Of a stretch of DNA of 15,447 nt, positions 6,708 through 13,978 are shown piece by piece. The position numbers and the translations under genes are program-made. Location of the stretch: assembly GCA_910588165.1 (NCBI GenBank), contig CAJUOR010000042.1, positions 1 through 15,447 of the forward strand. The letters run 5' to 3'. Below the pieces are notes generated by a model that made no database searches, had not been told where the DNA came from, and saw only the letters and a program-made list of their open reading frames with translations. The first letter of the stretch is position 1; each line of letters starts with the position of its first letter. Source of the stretch: an uncultured Thomasclavelia sp. Its GTDB lineage: Bacteria; Bacillota_I; Bacilli_A; Erysipelotrichales; Coprobacillaceae.

Positions 6708-7247
6708 ATGAATCGATTAAAGGAACGTTACACTAACGAAGTCGTTAAATCTTTAATGGAGAAATATAGTTATAAATCAGTAATGCAAGTGCCTAAGGTA
6801 GAAAAAGTTGTATTAAACATCGGTGTAGGTGATGCTACAACTAACGCTAAAGCATTAGATGATGCAGTTGCTGAATTAACATTAATTGCTGGTCAAAAAC
6901 CAGTTGTTACAAAAGCTAAGAAATCAATCGCAGGCTTCAAATTACGTGAAGGTATGCCAATCGGTTGTAAAGTTACTTTACGTGGTGAAAGAATGTACGA
7001 ATTCTTAGATAAATTAATTAATATCAGTTTACCTCGTGTTCGTGACTTCAGAGGTGTTTCTAAAAATGCTTTTGATGGCAGAGGTAACTATACATTAGGT
7101 GTTAAGGAACAGTTGATTTTCCCGGAAATCAATTTTGATAAAGTCAATAAATTAAGAGGTATGGATATTGTAATTGTTACAACAGCTACTACTGATGATG
7201 AAGGTAGAGAATTGTTGGCTCAATTAGGTATGCCATTCCAGAAATAA
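6708..7247 (+). CDS. rplE: 50S ribosomal protein L5
   Basis: L5 binds 5S rRNA and contacts the P-site tRNA and the head of the 30S subunit. The 179-residue product has the normal length and contains KVVLNIGVGDA, the AKKSIAGFKLREGMPIGCKV motif and the C-terminal GMDIVIVTTATTDDEG segment. The open frame reaches back to a TTG at 6690, but AAGGAGG (6694-6700) lies 7 nt before the ATG at 6708 and family members start at MNRLKERY, so the ATG is chosen. Its stop TAA (7245-7247) overlaps the AAGGAGG of rpsN. Confidence 0.97.
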   Translation: MNRLKERYTNEVVKSLMEKYSYKSVMQVPKVEKVVLNIGVGDATTNAKALDDAVAELTLIAGQKPVVTKAKKSIAGFKLREGMPIGCKVTLRGERMYEFLDKLINISLPRVRDFRGVSKNAFDGRGNYTLGVKEQLIFPEINFDKVNKLRGMDIVIVTTATTDDEGRELLAQLGMPFQK

Positions 7248-7260
7248 GGAGGACTAATCA

Positions 7261-7446
7261 ATGGCAAAAACATCAATGAAGGTGAAACAACAGCGTCCTC
7301 AGAAGTATCAGGTTCGCGAATATACGCGTTGTGAACGTTGCGGAAGACCACATTCAGTTATCCGTAAGTTCAAACTTTGCCGTATTTGTTTCCGTGAATT
7401 AGCTTATAAAGGCGAAATTCCTGGTGTAAAGAAAGCAAGCTGGTAA
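7261..7446 (+). CDS. rpsN: 30S ribosomal protein S14, zinc-binding type Z
   Basis: S14 is a late-assembling head protein. This is the 61-residue form with a zinc ribbon: Cys24, Cys27, Cys40 and Cys43 in CERCGRPHSVIRKFKLCRIC. Many Bacillota encode this form in the main cluster and keep a cysteine-free, zinc-independent paralogue elsewhere under Zur control; no such copy is in this window. The C-terminal GEIPGVKKASW is diagnostic of type Z. AAGGAGG (7246-7252) precedes the ATG and overlaps the rplE stop. Confidence 0.98.
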   Translation: MAKTSMKVKQQRPQKYQVREYTRCERCGRPHSVIRKFKLCRICFRELAYKGEIPGVKKASW

Positions 7447-7483
7447 GCTTATAAATTGACCGTAATGGAAGGAGGACTCTCGC

Positions 7484-7879
7484 ATGGTGATGACAGATCC
7501 AATTGCAGATATGTTAACAAGAATCCGTAACGCTAACCAAGAGCGTCATGAAACAGTTTCAGTTCCTGGTTCAAAAATTAAAATCAGAATTGCTGAAATT
7601 TTAAAGAATGAAGGATTCATCAAAGATTTTACAGTTGAAGAAGATGGCGTTAAAAAAACAATCGTCATTACTTTGAAATACAATGGTAACGAACGTGTAA
7701 TCACAGGTTTAAAACGTATTTCTAAACCTGGACTTCGTATCTATGCTAAAGTAGATGAAGTACCTAAAGTATTAAATGGGTTAGGTATCGCTATTGTTTC
7801 TACTTCTCAAGGTGTAATCACTGATAAAGAAGCTAGAGCAAAAAAAGTTGGCGGCGAAGTAATTGCTTACGTTTGGTAA
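7484..7879 (+). CDS. rpsH: 30S ribosomal protein S8
   Basis: S8 is a primary binder of the 16S central domain and, in E. coli, the translational repressor of the spc operon. The 131-residue product starts MVMTDPIADMLTRIRNAN and ends with the conserved STSQGVITDKEARAKKVGGEVIAYVW. GGAGG (7471-7475) lies 8 nt before the ATG at 7484; the alternative ATG at 7490 would be 14 nt away, so the longer start, also usual in Bacilli, is used. I could not identify an S8-type mRNA target in this cluster. Confidence 0.97.
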   Translation: MVMTDPIADMLTRIRNANQERHETVSVPGSKIKIRIAEILKNEGFIKDFTVEEDGVKKTIVITLKYNGNERVITGLKRISKPGLRIYAKVDEVPKVLNGLGIAIVSTSQGVITDKEARAKKVGGEVIAYVW

Positions 7880-7907
7880 GAGAAAAATAAAGCAGGAGGT
7901 GTAGACG

Positions 7908-8453
7908 ATGTCTCGTGTTGGTAATAAAATTATTAACGTACCTGAAGGTGTAACTGTTGAAGTAGCTACTGATAACACTGTTACAGTTAAAGGTGCTAAA
8001 GGGACTTTAGTTAGACAATTTTCACCTGTTATTACAATTGAACAAAACGAAAATGTAATCACAGTGAAAAGAAGCAGTGAATTGAAACAGCATAAACAGC
8101 TTCATGGTACAACAAGAGCTGTCTTAGCTAATATGATCGAAGGTGTTCATAACGGCTATAAGAAAGAGTTAGAAATCGTCGGTATCGGTTATCGTGCACA
8201 AATGCAAGGTAATAAATTGGTATTGAACGTTGGATACTCTCACCCAGTTGAAATCGTACCTGAAGAAGGTGTAAAAATTGAAACACCATCAGCTACTCAA
8301 GTAGTTGTATCTGGTATTGATAAAGAACGCGTAGGCGAATACGCAGCAAGAATTCGTGCTGTAAGAAAACCTGAACCTTACAAAGGAAAGGGTATTAAAT
8401 ATGTTGGTGAACATATCATCAGAAAAGAAGGTAAAACAGCTGGTAAGAAATAG
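7908..8453 (+). CDS. rplF: 50S ribosomal protein L6
   Basis: L6 binds 23S domain VI near the sarcin-ricin loop, where elongation factors dock. The 181-residue product contains two L6 domains, the usual duplicated fold. The C-terminal part carries PEPYKGKGIKYVGEHIIRKEGKTAGKK, the family signature. The start MSRVGNKIINVPEGV is typical and is preceded by AGGAGGTG (7894-7901). The gene ends with two in-frame stops, TAG TAA (8451-8456). Confidence 0.98.
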   Translation: MSRVGNKIINVPEGVTVEVATDNTVTVKGAKGTLVRQFSPVITIEQNENVITVKRSSELKQHKQLHGTTRAVLANMIEGVHNGYKKELEIVGIGYRAQMQGNKLVLNVGYSHPVEIVPEEGVKIETPSATQVVVSGIDKERVGEYAARIRAVRKPEPYKGKGIKYVGEHIIRKEGKTAGKK

Positions 8454-8480
8454 TAAGCTGAAGAAAGGAGTTGCAATCTC

Positions 8481-8837
8481 ATGGTTAAAAAGATTTCACG
8501 AAGCGTTGTACGTAAAAAACGTCATGCAAGAGTTCGTTTCAAAATTAGTGGAACTCCAGAATGCCCACGTTTAAATGTGTTCCGTTCTAATTCTCACATC
8601 CACGCTCAAATCATTGATGACGTGAATGGACATACATTAGTTGCTTCATCAAGTGTTGCACTTAAATTAGACAACGGTTCAAATATTGAAGCCGCTAAAA
8701 CAGTAGGTAAAGATATCGCTGAAAAAGCAGTCGCTAAAAACATCGAAAAAGTAGTTTTCGATAGAGGTGGATATGTTTATCATGGACGTGTCAAAGCATT
8801 AGCTGAAGCTGCTAGAGAAGCTGGATTAAAATTCTAG
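8481..8837 (+). CDS. rplR: 50S ribosomal protein L18
   Basis: L18 is a 5S rRNA-binding protein that works with L5 in building the central protuberance. The 118-residue product shows the arginine and lysine-rich N-terminus (VVRKKRHARVRFKISGTPECPRL) and the core RSNSHIHAQIIDD. The C-terminal signature VVFDRGGYVYHGRVKALAEAAREAGL is also present. AGAAAGGAG (8462-8470) precedes the ATG, and rpsE follows after 15 nt. Confidence 0.98.
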   Translation: MVKKISRSVVRKKRHARVRFKISGTPECPRLNVFRSNSHIHAQIIDDVNGHTLVASSSVALKLDNGSNIEAAKTVGKDIAEKAVAKNIEKVVFDRGGYVYHGRVKALAEAAREAGLKF

Positions 8838-8852
8838 TTAAGGAGGTAAAGC

Positions 8853-9362
8853 ATGGAACAACGTAGACCAAGAAGACAAGAAGAAAAAGAATTTGAAGAA
8901 CGTGTTGTTACAATCAACCGTGTTACTAAAGTTACAAAAGGTGGACGTATTATGCGTTTTGCAGCTTTAGTGGTTGTTGGAGATAAAAAAGGCCGCGTAG
9001 GTTTTGGTACAGGCAAAGCTAACGAAGTACCTGATGCAATCAAAAAAGCTTCTGAAGCTGCTAAGAAAAACGTTATCAATGTCCCAATCGTACATGGTAC
9101 TATTACGCATGAAGTAACCGGTACATTCGGTGCAGGAAGTGTATTTATCAAACCTGCTTCTGAAGGTACAGGTATTATCGCCGGTGGTCCGGTTCGTGCT
9201 GTTGTTGAATTGGCTGGGTACTCAAACATTCTATCTAAATGTTTAGGCTCAAGAACTCCAATCAATATGGTACGTGCTACAATCAATGGTTTAGCTTCAT
9301 TAAAAACTGCAAAACATGTAGCTGAAATCAGAGAAAAGACTGTTGAAGAAATTTACGGATAG
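8853..9362 (+). CDS. rpsE: 30S ribosomal protein S5
   Basis: S5 sits on the back of the 30S subunit near the mRNA entry, and its mutations affect decoding accuracy and spectinomycin response. The 169-residue product has the N-terminal double-stranded-RNA-binding-like domain at about residues 12-76, including VTKGGRIMRFAALVVVGD and GRVGFGTGKANEVPDAI. The C-terminal S5 domain has GAGSVFIKPASEGTGIIAGG. The ATG is preceded by AAGGAGG (8840-8846). The stop TAG (9360-9362) is nested in TAGGAGGG for rpmD. Confidence 0.98.
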   Translation: MEQRRPRRQEEKEFEERVVTINRVTKVTKGGRIMRFAALVVVGDKKGRVGFGTGKANEVPDAIKKASEAAKKNVINVPIVHGTITHEVTGTFGAGSVFIKPASEGTGIIAGGPVRAVVELAGYSNILSKCLGSRTPINMVRATINGLASLKTAKHVAEIREKTVEEIYG

Positions 9363-9374
9363 GAGGGCTAGAAA

Positions 9375-9557
9375 ATGGCAAACGAAATTACAATTAAGCT
9401 AGTGAAGAGCCCGATCGGTTCTAAGAAAAACCAAAAAGATACATTAAAAGCTTTAGGTTTAACAAAAATCAACAAGACTGTTACTAAGGAAAATAATGCG
9501 ATGATCCAAGGTATGGTTAAAAAGGTTGAACACCTTGTACAAGTTGAAGAAATCTAA
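9375..9557 (+). CDS. rpmD: 50S ribosomal protein L30
   Basis: L30 is a small peripheral 50S protein, present in many but not all bacteria. The 60-residue product has the ferredoxin-like L30 pattern: ITIKLVKSPIGSKKNQKDTLKALGL, then the TVTKENNAMIQGMVKKVEHLVQVEE segment. It starts 12 nt after rpsE. The gene ends TAA TAG in frame (9555-9560), and that second stop begins the TAGGAGGTG of rplO. Confidence 0.97.
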   Translation: MANEITIKLVKSPIGSKKNQKDTLKALGLTKINKTVTKENNAMIQGMVKKVEHLVQVEEI

Positions 9558-9571
9558 TAGGAGGTGTGAAC

Positions 9572-10012
9572 ATGAAATTACATGAATTATCATATACAGA
9601 AGGTGCACGTCATAAGAGAAACCGTGTAGGACGTGGAACAAGCTCAGGAAATGGTAAGACATCTGGCCGTGGTCAAAAAGGTGCCGGCGCTAGATCTGGT
9701 GGCGGAAAAAGACCTGGTTTTGAAGGTGGACAAACTCCATTGTTCATGAGATTACCAAAACGTGGATTCACTAATTTTACACGTGTTGAATATTCAATTG
9801 TGAATTTAGATCAGTTAAATCGTTTCGAAGATGGTACTGAAGTAACACCTGAATTATTAGTTGAAACTGGTTTAGTTCGTAAAGAATTAGATGGTATTAA
9901 AATTTTAGGCAATGGCAGCTTAGAGAAAAAATTAACTGTAAAAGCTAATAAATTCTCAGCATCAGCTGTTAAAGCTATTGAAGCTGCAGGTGGCAAAACA
10001 GAGGTGATCTAA
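9572..10012 (+). CDS. rplO: 50S ribosomal protein L15
   Basis: L15 is a late 50S assembly protein with an extended glycine-rich N-terminus. The 146-residue product begins MKLHELSYTEGARHKRNRVG, followed by the glycine and arginine-rich segment with GKTSGRGQKGAGARSGGG. The C-terminal domain ends in the KANKFSASAVKAIEAAGG signature. A GTG at 9566 is in frame but lies within the ribosome binding site TAGGAGGTG (9558-9566), so the ATG at 9572 is the start. The last codons contain the ribosome binding site of secY. Confidence 0.97.
   Translation: MKLHELSYTEGARHKRNRVGRGTSSGNGKTSGRGQKGAGARSGGGKRPGFEGGQTPLFMRLPKRGFTNFTRVEYSIVNLDQLNRFEDGTEVTPELLVETGLVRKELDGIKILGNGSLEKKLTVKANKFSASAVKAIEAAGGKTEVI
10001..10009 (+). 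promoter_or_regulatory. Ribosome binding site of secY inside rplO
   Basis: GAGGTGATC is complementary over nine bases to the distal part of the usual 16S 3' tail (GAUCACCUC), rather than to the central GGAGG used by most genes here. It lies entirely within the last codons of rplO, 4 nt before the secY ATG, so ribosomes translating L15 pass over it. Confidence 0.7.
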
Positions 10013-10013
10013 T

Positions 10014-11327
10014 ATGTTTACCTATATCGCTAATATATTCAGAAAGCCGGAATTAAGAAGTCGAATCATCTTTACGCTGGGAATGTTGTTTGTCTATAGA
10101 ATTGGGGCAGCCATTACAATTCCCGGTGTTAATGGTGATGTATTAACACAAGGCTTTGCTACATCAGGTATTTTTGGAATTATGAATCTTCTAGGTGGTG
10201 GTTCGCTTGAGAGATTTTCACTTTTTGCGTTGGGTGTTTCTCCGTACATCACATCATCTATTATTGTAGAATTACTTTCAATGGATGTCATTCCAATCTT
10301 AAGTGAATGGACAAAGGAAGGTCAAACAGGGCGTAAGAAAAAAGATAGGGTAACTCGTTATATCACTGTTGTTTTAGCAGCAGTTCAAGGGTTGAGCTTA
10401 ACATATGCATTTGATCATGCTTATGGCTTATTGCTTCAATCAAATCTTGCAACTTATGCATACGTCGGTGTTGTTATGGTAGCTGGGGCGACACTTTCGA
10501 TGTGGATTGGCGATCAAATCACATCAAAAGGAATCGGTAATGGTATTTCATTATTGATTTTTGCAGGTATCGTTGCTAATCTACCATCAAGCTTTATTGC
10601 AACAGCAAGAGATCTTATTCAGGTTAAAAATGCTGACTTTGCAACAACAGCCGGCGGTGTTATGAATTATTTATTATTTGTACTAATTTATCTGTTAATT
10701 ATTGTCTTTGTAGTGTATAATGAAGGAGCGGTACGCAAGATTCCGGTAAATTATGCCACCGGAGGTAATCCAATGATGCGTACTAAGGATAAAACTCACA
10801 TGCCATTTAAAATAAATAGCGCGGGAGTTATTCCAGTCATCTTTGCGTCTTCAGTAATGTCTACTCCGATGACAATCATGAGTTTTATGAAAGAAACACC
10901 TACAATTACCACATTAAAGAAATTCTTTGATTTCAGTACGCAACCAGGGGCATTTCTTATTTATTTGGTATTGATTGTATTGTTTACTTTCTTCTATGCA
11001 AACTTACAGATAAATGCGGAAAAAATTGCGGAAGATTTAAAGAAATCTTCAGCCTCAATCCCTGGTGTAAGACAAGGGAAAGAAACTGAAAACTACATTA
11101 AGAAAGTATTAAATAGAATTACTGTCCTAGGCGCTATTTTCTTAGTTATTATAGCTGCTATTCCTATTGCATTACCTATTATATGGCCTGTTGCCGACAG
11201 CGTTTCTAATCAGATTCGTTTAGGTGGTACCGGTTTAATCATTGTAACGGGTGTTGCATTAGAAACAGTGAAACAAATTAATACTTATATGACACGTCGC
11301 GAATATAAAGGTTATATTCGTAAGTGA
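10014..11327 (+). CDS. secY: Protein translocase channel subunit SecY
   Basis: SecY forms the membrane channel through which preproteins pass, with SecE and SecG and driven by SecA or the ribosome. The 437-residue product has the expected ten hydrophobic segments. Conserved features are the TM2 region LLGGGSLERFSLFALGVSPY, the signature around VRKIPVNYA (near residue 240), and the cytosolic loop SASIPGVRQGKET, whose arginine is important for SecA and ribosome contact. The C-terminal tail is TRREYKGYIRK. It starts one base after the rplO stop. It ends with three consecutive in-frame stops, TGA TAG TAA (11325-11333), unique in this window. Confidence 0.98.
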   Translation: MFTYIANIFRKPELRSRIIFTLGMLFVYRIGAAITIPGVNGDVLTQGFATSGIFGIMNLLGGGSLERFSLFALGVSPYITSSIIVELLSMDVIPILSEWTKEGQTGRKKKDRVTRYITVVLAAVQGLSLTYAFDHAYGLLLQSNLATYAYVGVVMVAGATLSMWIGDQITSKGIGNGISLLIFAGIVANLPSSFIATARDLIQVKNADFATTAGGVMNYLLFVLIYLLIIVFVVYNEGAVRKIPVNYATGGNPMMRTKDKTHMPFKINSAGVIPVIFASSVMSTPMTIMSFMKETPTITTLKKFFDFSTQPGAFLIYLVLIVLFTFFYANLQINAEKIAEDLKKSSASIPGVRQGKETENYIKKVLNRITVLGAIFLVIIAAIPIALPIIWPVADSVSNQIRLGGTGLIIVTGVALETVKQINTYMTRREYKGYIRK

Positions 11328-11350
11328 TAGTAAAGAAAAGAGGGAAGCTT

Positions 11351-12001
11351 ATGAACATTATTCTTATGGGCCCTCCAGGTGCCGGAAAAGGAACTCAGGC
11401 AGAAAAGCTTGTTTCTAAATATGGGTTAACTCAAATTTCAACCGGAGATATGTTCCGTAAAGAAATGAAGGAAGACTCAAAACTTGGCGTTATTGCGAAA
11501 TTCTTTATTCAGTATGGCCATCTGGTACCTGATGATATTACTATCGACATTGTACGCGAACGGCTTTCCAAAAATGATTTTCCAAATGGATTTATTTTAG
11601 ATGGTTTTCCGCGTACAGTTGTCCAAGCAAGATCGTTAGAGAGTCTATCAAAAGAACTTGGCTACAATATTGATGCCATTATCAATTTAGATGTAGATTT
11701 TGATAAGTTAATTAAACGACTTTCCGGACGTCGTGTATGTCGCGAATGCGGAGCAACTTATAACTTAGAATTTAAACCAAGTAAGGTTGACGGTATCTGT
11801 GATATATGTGGTGGTGAATTATACCAAAGAATTGACGAGAGTGAAGAAGCTGTAAAAATACGTTTACAAACTTATATGCGTCAAACTAGACCTTTAATTG
11901 ATTATTATACAATGAAGGGTTCTTTGGTTAATATCAATGGTGATCAGGCGATGGACGACGTATTTAAAGACATCGAAAAAAGCCTGGGGGTTGGGGAATA
12001 A
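11351..12001 (+). CDS. adk: Adenylate kinase
   Basis: Catalyses the reversible transfer ATP + AMP = 2 ADP in the cytoplasm, keeping adenylate balance for the translation machinery made by its neighbours. The 216-residue product has the P-loop GPPGAGKGTQ (residues 7-16), DGFPR (84-88) and a long LID domain. The LID is a zinc-binding form with Cys130, Cys133, Cys150 and Cys153, typical of Gram-positive enzymes. The frame can be extended to a GTG at 11324 overlapping the secY stop, but AAGAGGGAA just before the ATG at 11351 and the family start MNIILMGPPG decide for the ATG. It overlaps map by one base. Confidence 0.97.
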   Translation: MNIILMGPPGAGKGTQAEKLVSKYGLTQISTGDMFRKEMKEDSKLGVIAKFFIQYGHLVPDDITIDIVRERLSKNDFPNGFILDGFPRTVVQARSLESLSKELGYNIDAIINLDVDFDKLIKRLSGRRVCRECGATYNLEFKPSKVDGICDICGGELYQRIDESEEAVKIRLQTYMRQTRPLIDYYTMKGSLVNINGDQAMDDVFKDIEKSLGVGE

Positions 12002-12744
12002 TGATTCCAAAGACCTCAAGTGAATTAGAGATGATGAGAGAAGCTGGAAGAATTGTAGCGATGGTGCACCAGAAAATGTCTGAAATGATTAAACCTGGTA
12101 TTACTACAAAAGAGCTTGACGTGGCAGCTTATAAAATCATCAAAAATGCAGGCGCTACGCCTTCATTTCTAAATTATCAAGGCTTTCCGGCTAGTATATG
12201 TACTTCTATCAATGATGTCGTTATCCATGGCATACCAAGTGGTAGGACATTGCAGGAAGGTGACATTATTTCGATAGATGTAGGTGCTAATTTCCATGGC
12301 TATCATGGTGATAGTGCCTGGACTTACGCAGTGGGAAGAATTAGTCAAGAGAATCAACATCTTTTAGAAATTGGTGAGAAATGTTTATATGAAGGCTTGA
12401 AACATATAAGACATGGAATAAGGTTGACAGACATTTCACACGCTATTCAAGTATGCTTTTTAGACAATGGATACTCAACGCCACTTGACTATAGTGGACA
12501 TGGTATAGGAAAAGCATTACATGAGAAACCGGCAGTGATGAATTACGGTTTGGCAGGTAGAGGTCCTATTTTGAAAAAGGGAATGACGCTTGCTGTAGAA
12601 CCGATGATTATTGCAGGTAAGTGTCAGGTGAAGACACTTAATGATCAATGGAGTGTTGTAACTCAAGATGGAACCAACAGTTGCCACTTTGAACATACAA
12701 TTGTGGTGACAGATGACGGTTATGAAATTCTCACAAAGCTGTAA
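12001..12744 (+). CDS. map: Type I methionine aminopeptidase
   Basis: Removes the initiator methionine from nascent proteins at the ribosome exit, after deformylation. The 247-residue product has the pita-bread fold with all metal ligands visible: Asp93 (SIDVG), Asp104 (HGDSA), His167 (SGHGIG), Glu200 (VEP) and Glu231 (FEHT). The substrate-binding histidines His76 and His174 are also present. There is no N-terminal zinc-finger extension, as expected for bacteria. The ATG shares its first base with the adk stop. Only a G-rich stretch (GGGGG, 11986-11990) serves as ribosome binding site, so translation is probably coupled to adk. Confidence 0.97.
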   Translation: MIPKTSSELEMMREAGRIVAMVHQKMSEMIKPGITTKELDVAAYKIIKNAGATPSFLNYQGFPASICTSINDVVIHGIPSGRTLQEGDIISIDVGANFHGYHGDSAWTYAVGRISQENQHLLEIGEKCLYEGLKHIRHGIRLTDISHAIQVCFLDNGYSTPLDYSGHGIGKALHEKPAVMNYGLAGRGPILKKGMTLAVEPMIIAGKCQVKTLNDQWSVVTQDGTNSCHFEHTIVVTDDGYEILTKL

Positions 12745-12769
12745 ATGATTGAAGGAGATTATAGATTCG

Positions 12770-13006
12770 ATGGCAAAAAAGAAATCAGATGTAATTGAAG
12801 TAGAAGCAACCGTATTAGAAACATTGCCTAATGCGATGTTCAAGGTTGCGATTAGCGGAGTGGACGGTAACGACGTTGTTATCTTGGCTCACGTTTCTGG
12901 TAAAATCCGTATGAACTACATTCGCATTTTACCGGGGGATAAGGTAACAGTAGAAATTTCTCCGTATGACTTAACACGTGGGCGAATCACTTTTAGACAT
13001 AAGTAA
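12770..13006 (+). CDS. infA: Translation initiation factor IF-1
   Basis: IF1 is an OB-fold protein that blocks the A site during initiation and helps IF2 and IF3. The core is classic: VLETLPNAMFKV, HVSGKIRMNYIRILPGDKV and SPYDLTRGRITFR. The product is 78 residues against the usual 72. By eye there are two extra residues near the N-terminus and about four extra residues (within 27-34, ISGVDGND) in the turn after the second strand. The frame reaches back to a TTG at 12749, but AAGGAGAT (12752-12759) and the family start MAKK point to the ATG at 12770; the resulting spacer of 12 nt from GGAG is rather long. No KOW-domain gene separates it from map. Confidence 0.96.
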   Translation: MAKKKSDVIEVEATVLETLPNAMFKVAISGVDGNDVVILAHVSGKIRMNYIRILPGDKVTVEISPYDLTRGRITFRHK

Positions 13007-13044
13007 AAAGTAAAAAAATTCTTCCAAGCAAGGAGGCTAAACAA

Positions 13045-13158
13045 ATGAAAGTTAGAGCATCAGTAAAACCAATTTGTGATAAATGTCGCGTCATTAAACG
13101 TAAAGGTCGTGTAATGATTATTTGCGAAAATCCAAAGCACAAACAAAGACAAGGTTAA
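13045..13158 (+). CDS. rpmJ: 50S ribosomal protein L36, zinc-binding form
   Basis: L36 is the smallest 50S protein and sits near the base of the L7/L12 stalk. The 37-residue product starts MKVRASVKPICDKC and has a zinc ribbon with Cys11, Cys14, Cys27 and His32, so it is the cysteine-containing form. It ends in the standard KHKQRQG. AAGGAGG (13030-13036) lies 8 nt before the ATG. It follows infA and precedes rpsM, the same order as in most Bacillota. Confidence 0.97.
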   Translation: MKVRASVKPICDKCRVIKRKGRVMIICENPKHKQRQG

Positions 13159-13176
13159 TATTTAGGAGGGAACAAA

Positions 13177-13542
13177 ATGGCTCGTATTGCAGGTATAGAT
13201 ATCCCACGCGATAAACACGTGGTTATCTCTTTAACATACATCTATGGTATTGGTAAACCTAGAGCAAAAGAAATCTTAGCTGCTTGTAATATTCCTGAAA
13301 CACTTAAGGTTAAAGATTTAACAGAAGAACAGGAAAATGCAATCAGAAAAGAAGTAGAAAATTATAAAGTAGAAGGTGACCTTCGCCGTGACGTAGCTTT
13401 AAACATTAAACGTTTAATGGAAATCGGAAGCTACCGTGGTATGCGTCACCGCCGTGGACTTCCTGTACGTGGTCAAAGAACAAAGACAAATGCTCGTACA
13501 CGTAAAGGTAAATCTAAACCAATTGCTGGTAAAAAGAAATAG
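13177..13542 (+). CDS. rpsM: 30S ribosomal protein S13
   Basis: S13 lies in the head of the 30S subunit and forms bridges to L5 and contacts P-site tRNA with its tail. The 121-residue product has the N-terminal MARIAGIDIPRDK, the helix-two-turn-helix region with YIYGIG, and the conserved GSYRGMRHRRGLPVRGQRT segment. The basic C-terminal tail ends KPIAGKKK. AGGAGGG (13164-13170) precedes the ATG. In E. coli this gene opens the alpha operon with an S4-controlled leader; here only 18 nt separate it from rpmJ, so no such leader is present. Confidence 0.98.
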   Translation: MARIAGIDIPRDKHVVISLTYIYGIGKPRAKEILAACNIPETLKVKDLTEEQENAIRKEVENYKVEGDLRRDVALNIKRLMEIGSYRGMRHRRGLPVRGQRTKTNARTRKGKSKPIAGKKK

Positions 13543-13560
13543 GATAGGAGGTTGAAGTAA

Positions 13561-13953
13561 ATGGCTAAAGTTAGACAAACACGCGGAAAAAGACGTGTAA
13601 AGAAAAATATAGCAAAAGGTGTTGCACATGTTCATTCAACTTTCAACAATACTATTGTCACTATTACAGATGAATTTGGAAATGTGTTAACATGGTCTAG
13701 TGCAGGTGCACTTGGCTTTAAAGGTTCAAGAAAATCAACTCCATATGCTGCTCAAATGGCTGCTGAAGCTGCTGCAAAGGCATCTATGGATCAAGGTATG
13801 AAAACAGTAGAAGTAAACGTAAAAGGTCCAGGTCCTGGACGTGAAGCTGCTGTACGTGCATTGCAAGCTGCCGGTTTAGAAGTAGCTGCTATTAATGATG
13901 TAACACCAATTCCACACAACGGATGTCGTCCACCAAAACGTCCTCGTGGATAA
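13561..13953 (+). CDS. rpsK: 30S ribosomal protein S11
   Basis: S11 is part of the platform near the mRNA exit and the Shine-Dalgarno helix. The 130-residue product has HVHSTFNNTIVTITD, the GNVLTWSSAGALGFKGSRK segment and the C-terminal signature DVTPIPHNGCRPPKRPRG. AGGAGG (13546-13551) is followed by the ATG 9 nt later. It is followed directly by rpoA, without the rpsD gene that sits here in E. coli. Confidence 0.98.
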   Translation: MAKVRQTRGKRRVKKNIAKGVAHVHSTFNNTIVTITDEFGNVLTWSSAGALGFKGSRKSTPYAAQMAAEAAAKASMDQGMKTVEVNVKGPGPGREAAVRALQAAGLEVAAINDVTPIPHNGCRPPKRPRG

Positions 13954-13978
13954 TCGATTCCTGTGAGGAGGGATAAGC

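Noticed and set aside
10716..10721. TATAAT inside secY
   Set aside because: No -35 hexamer at suitable distance, and the bases encode the conserved VYNEG segment of SecY.
13007..13044. Possible S4-type leader before the alpha-operon genes
   Set aside because: The gaps before rpmJ and rpsM are only 38 and 18 nt and hold just a ribosome binding site, too short for the E. coli-type pseudoknot leader.
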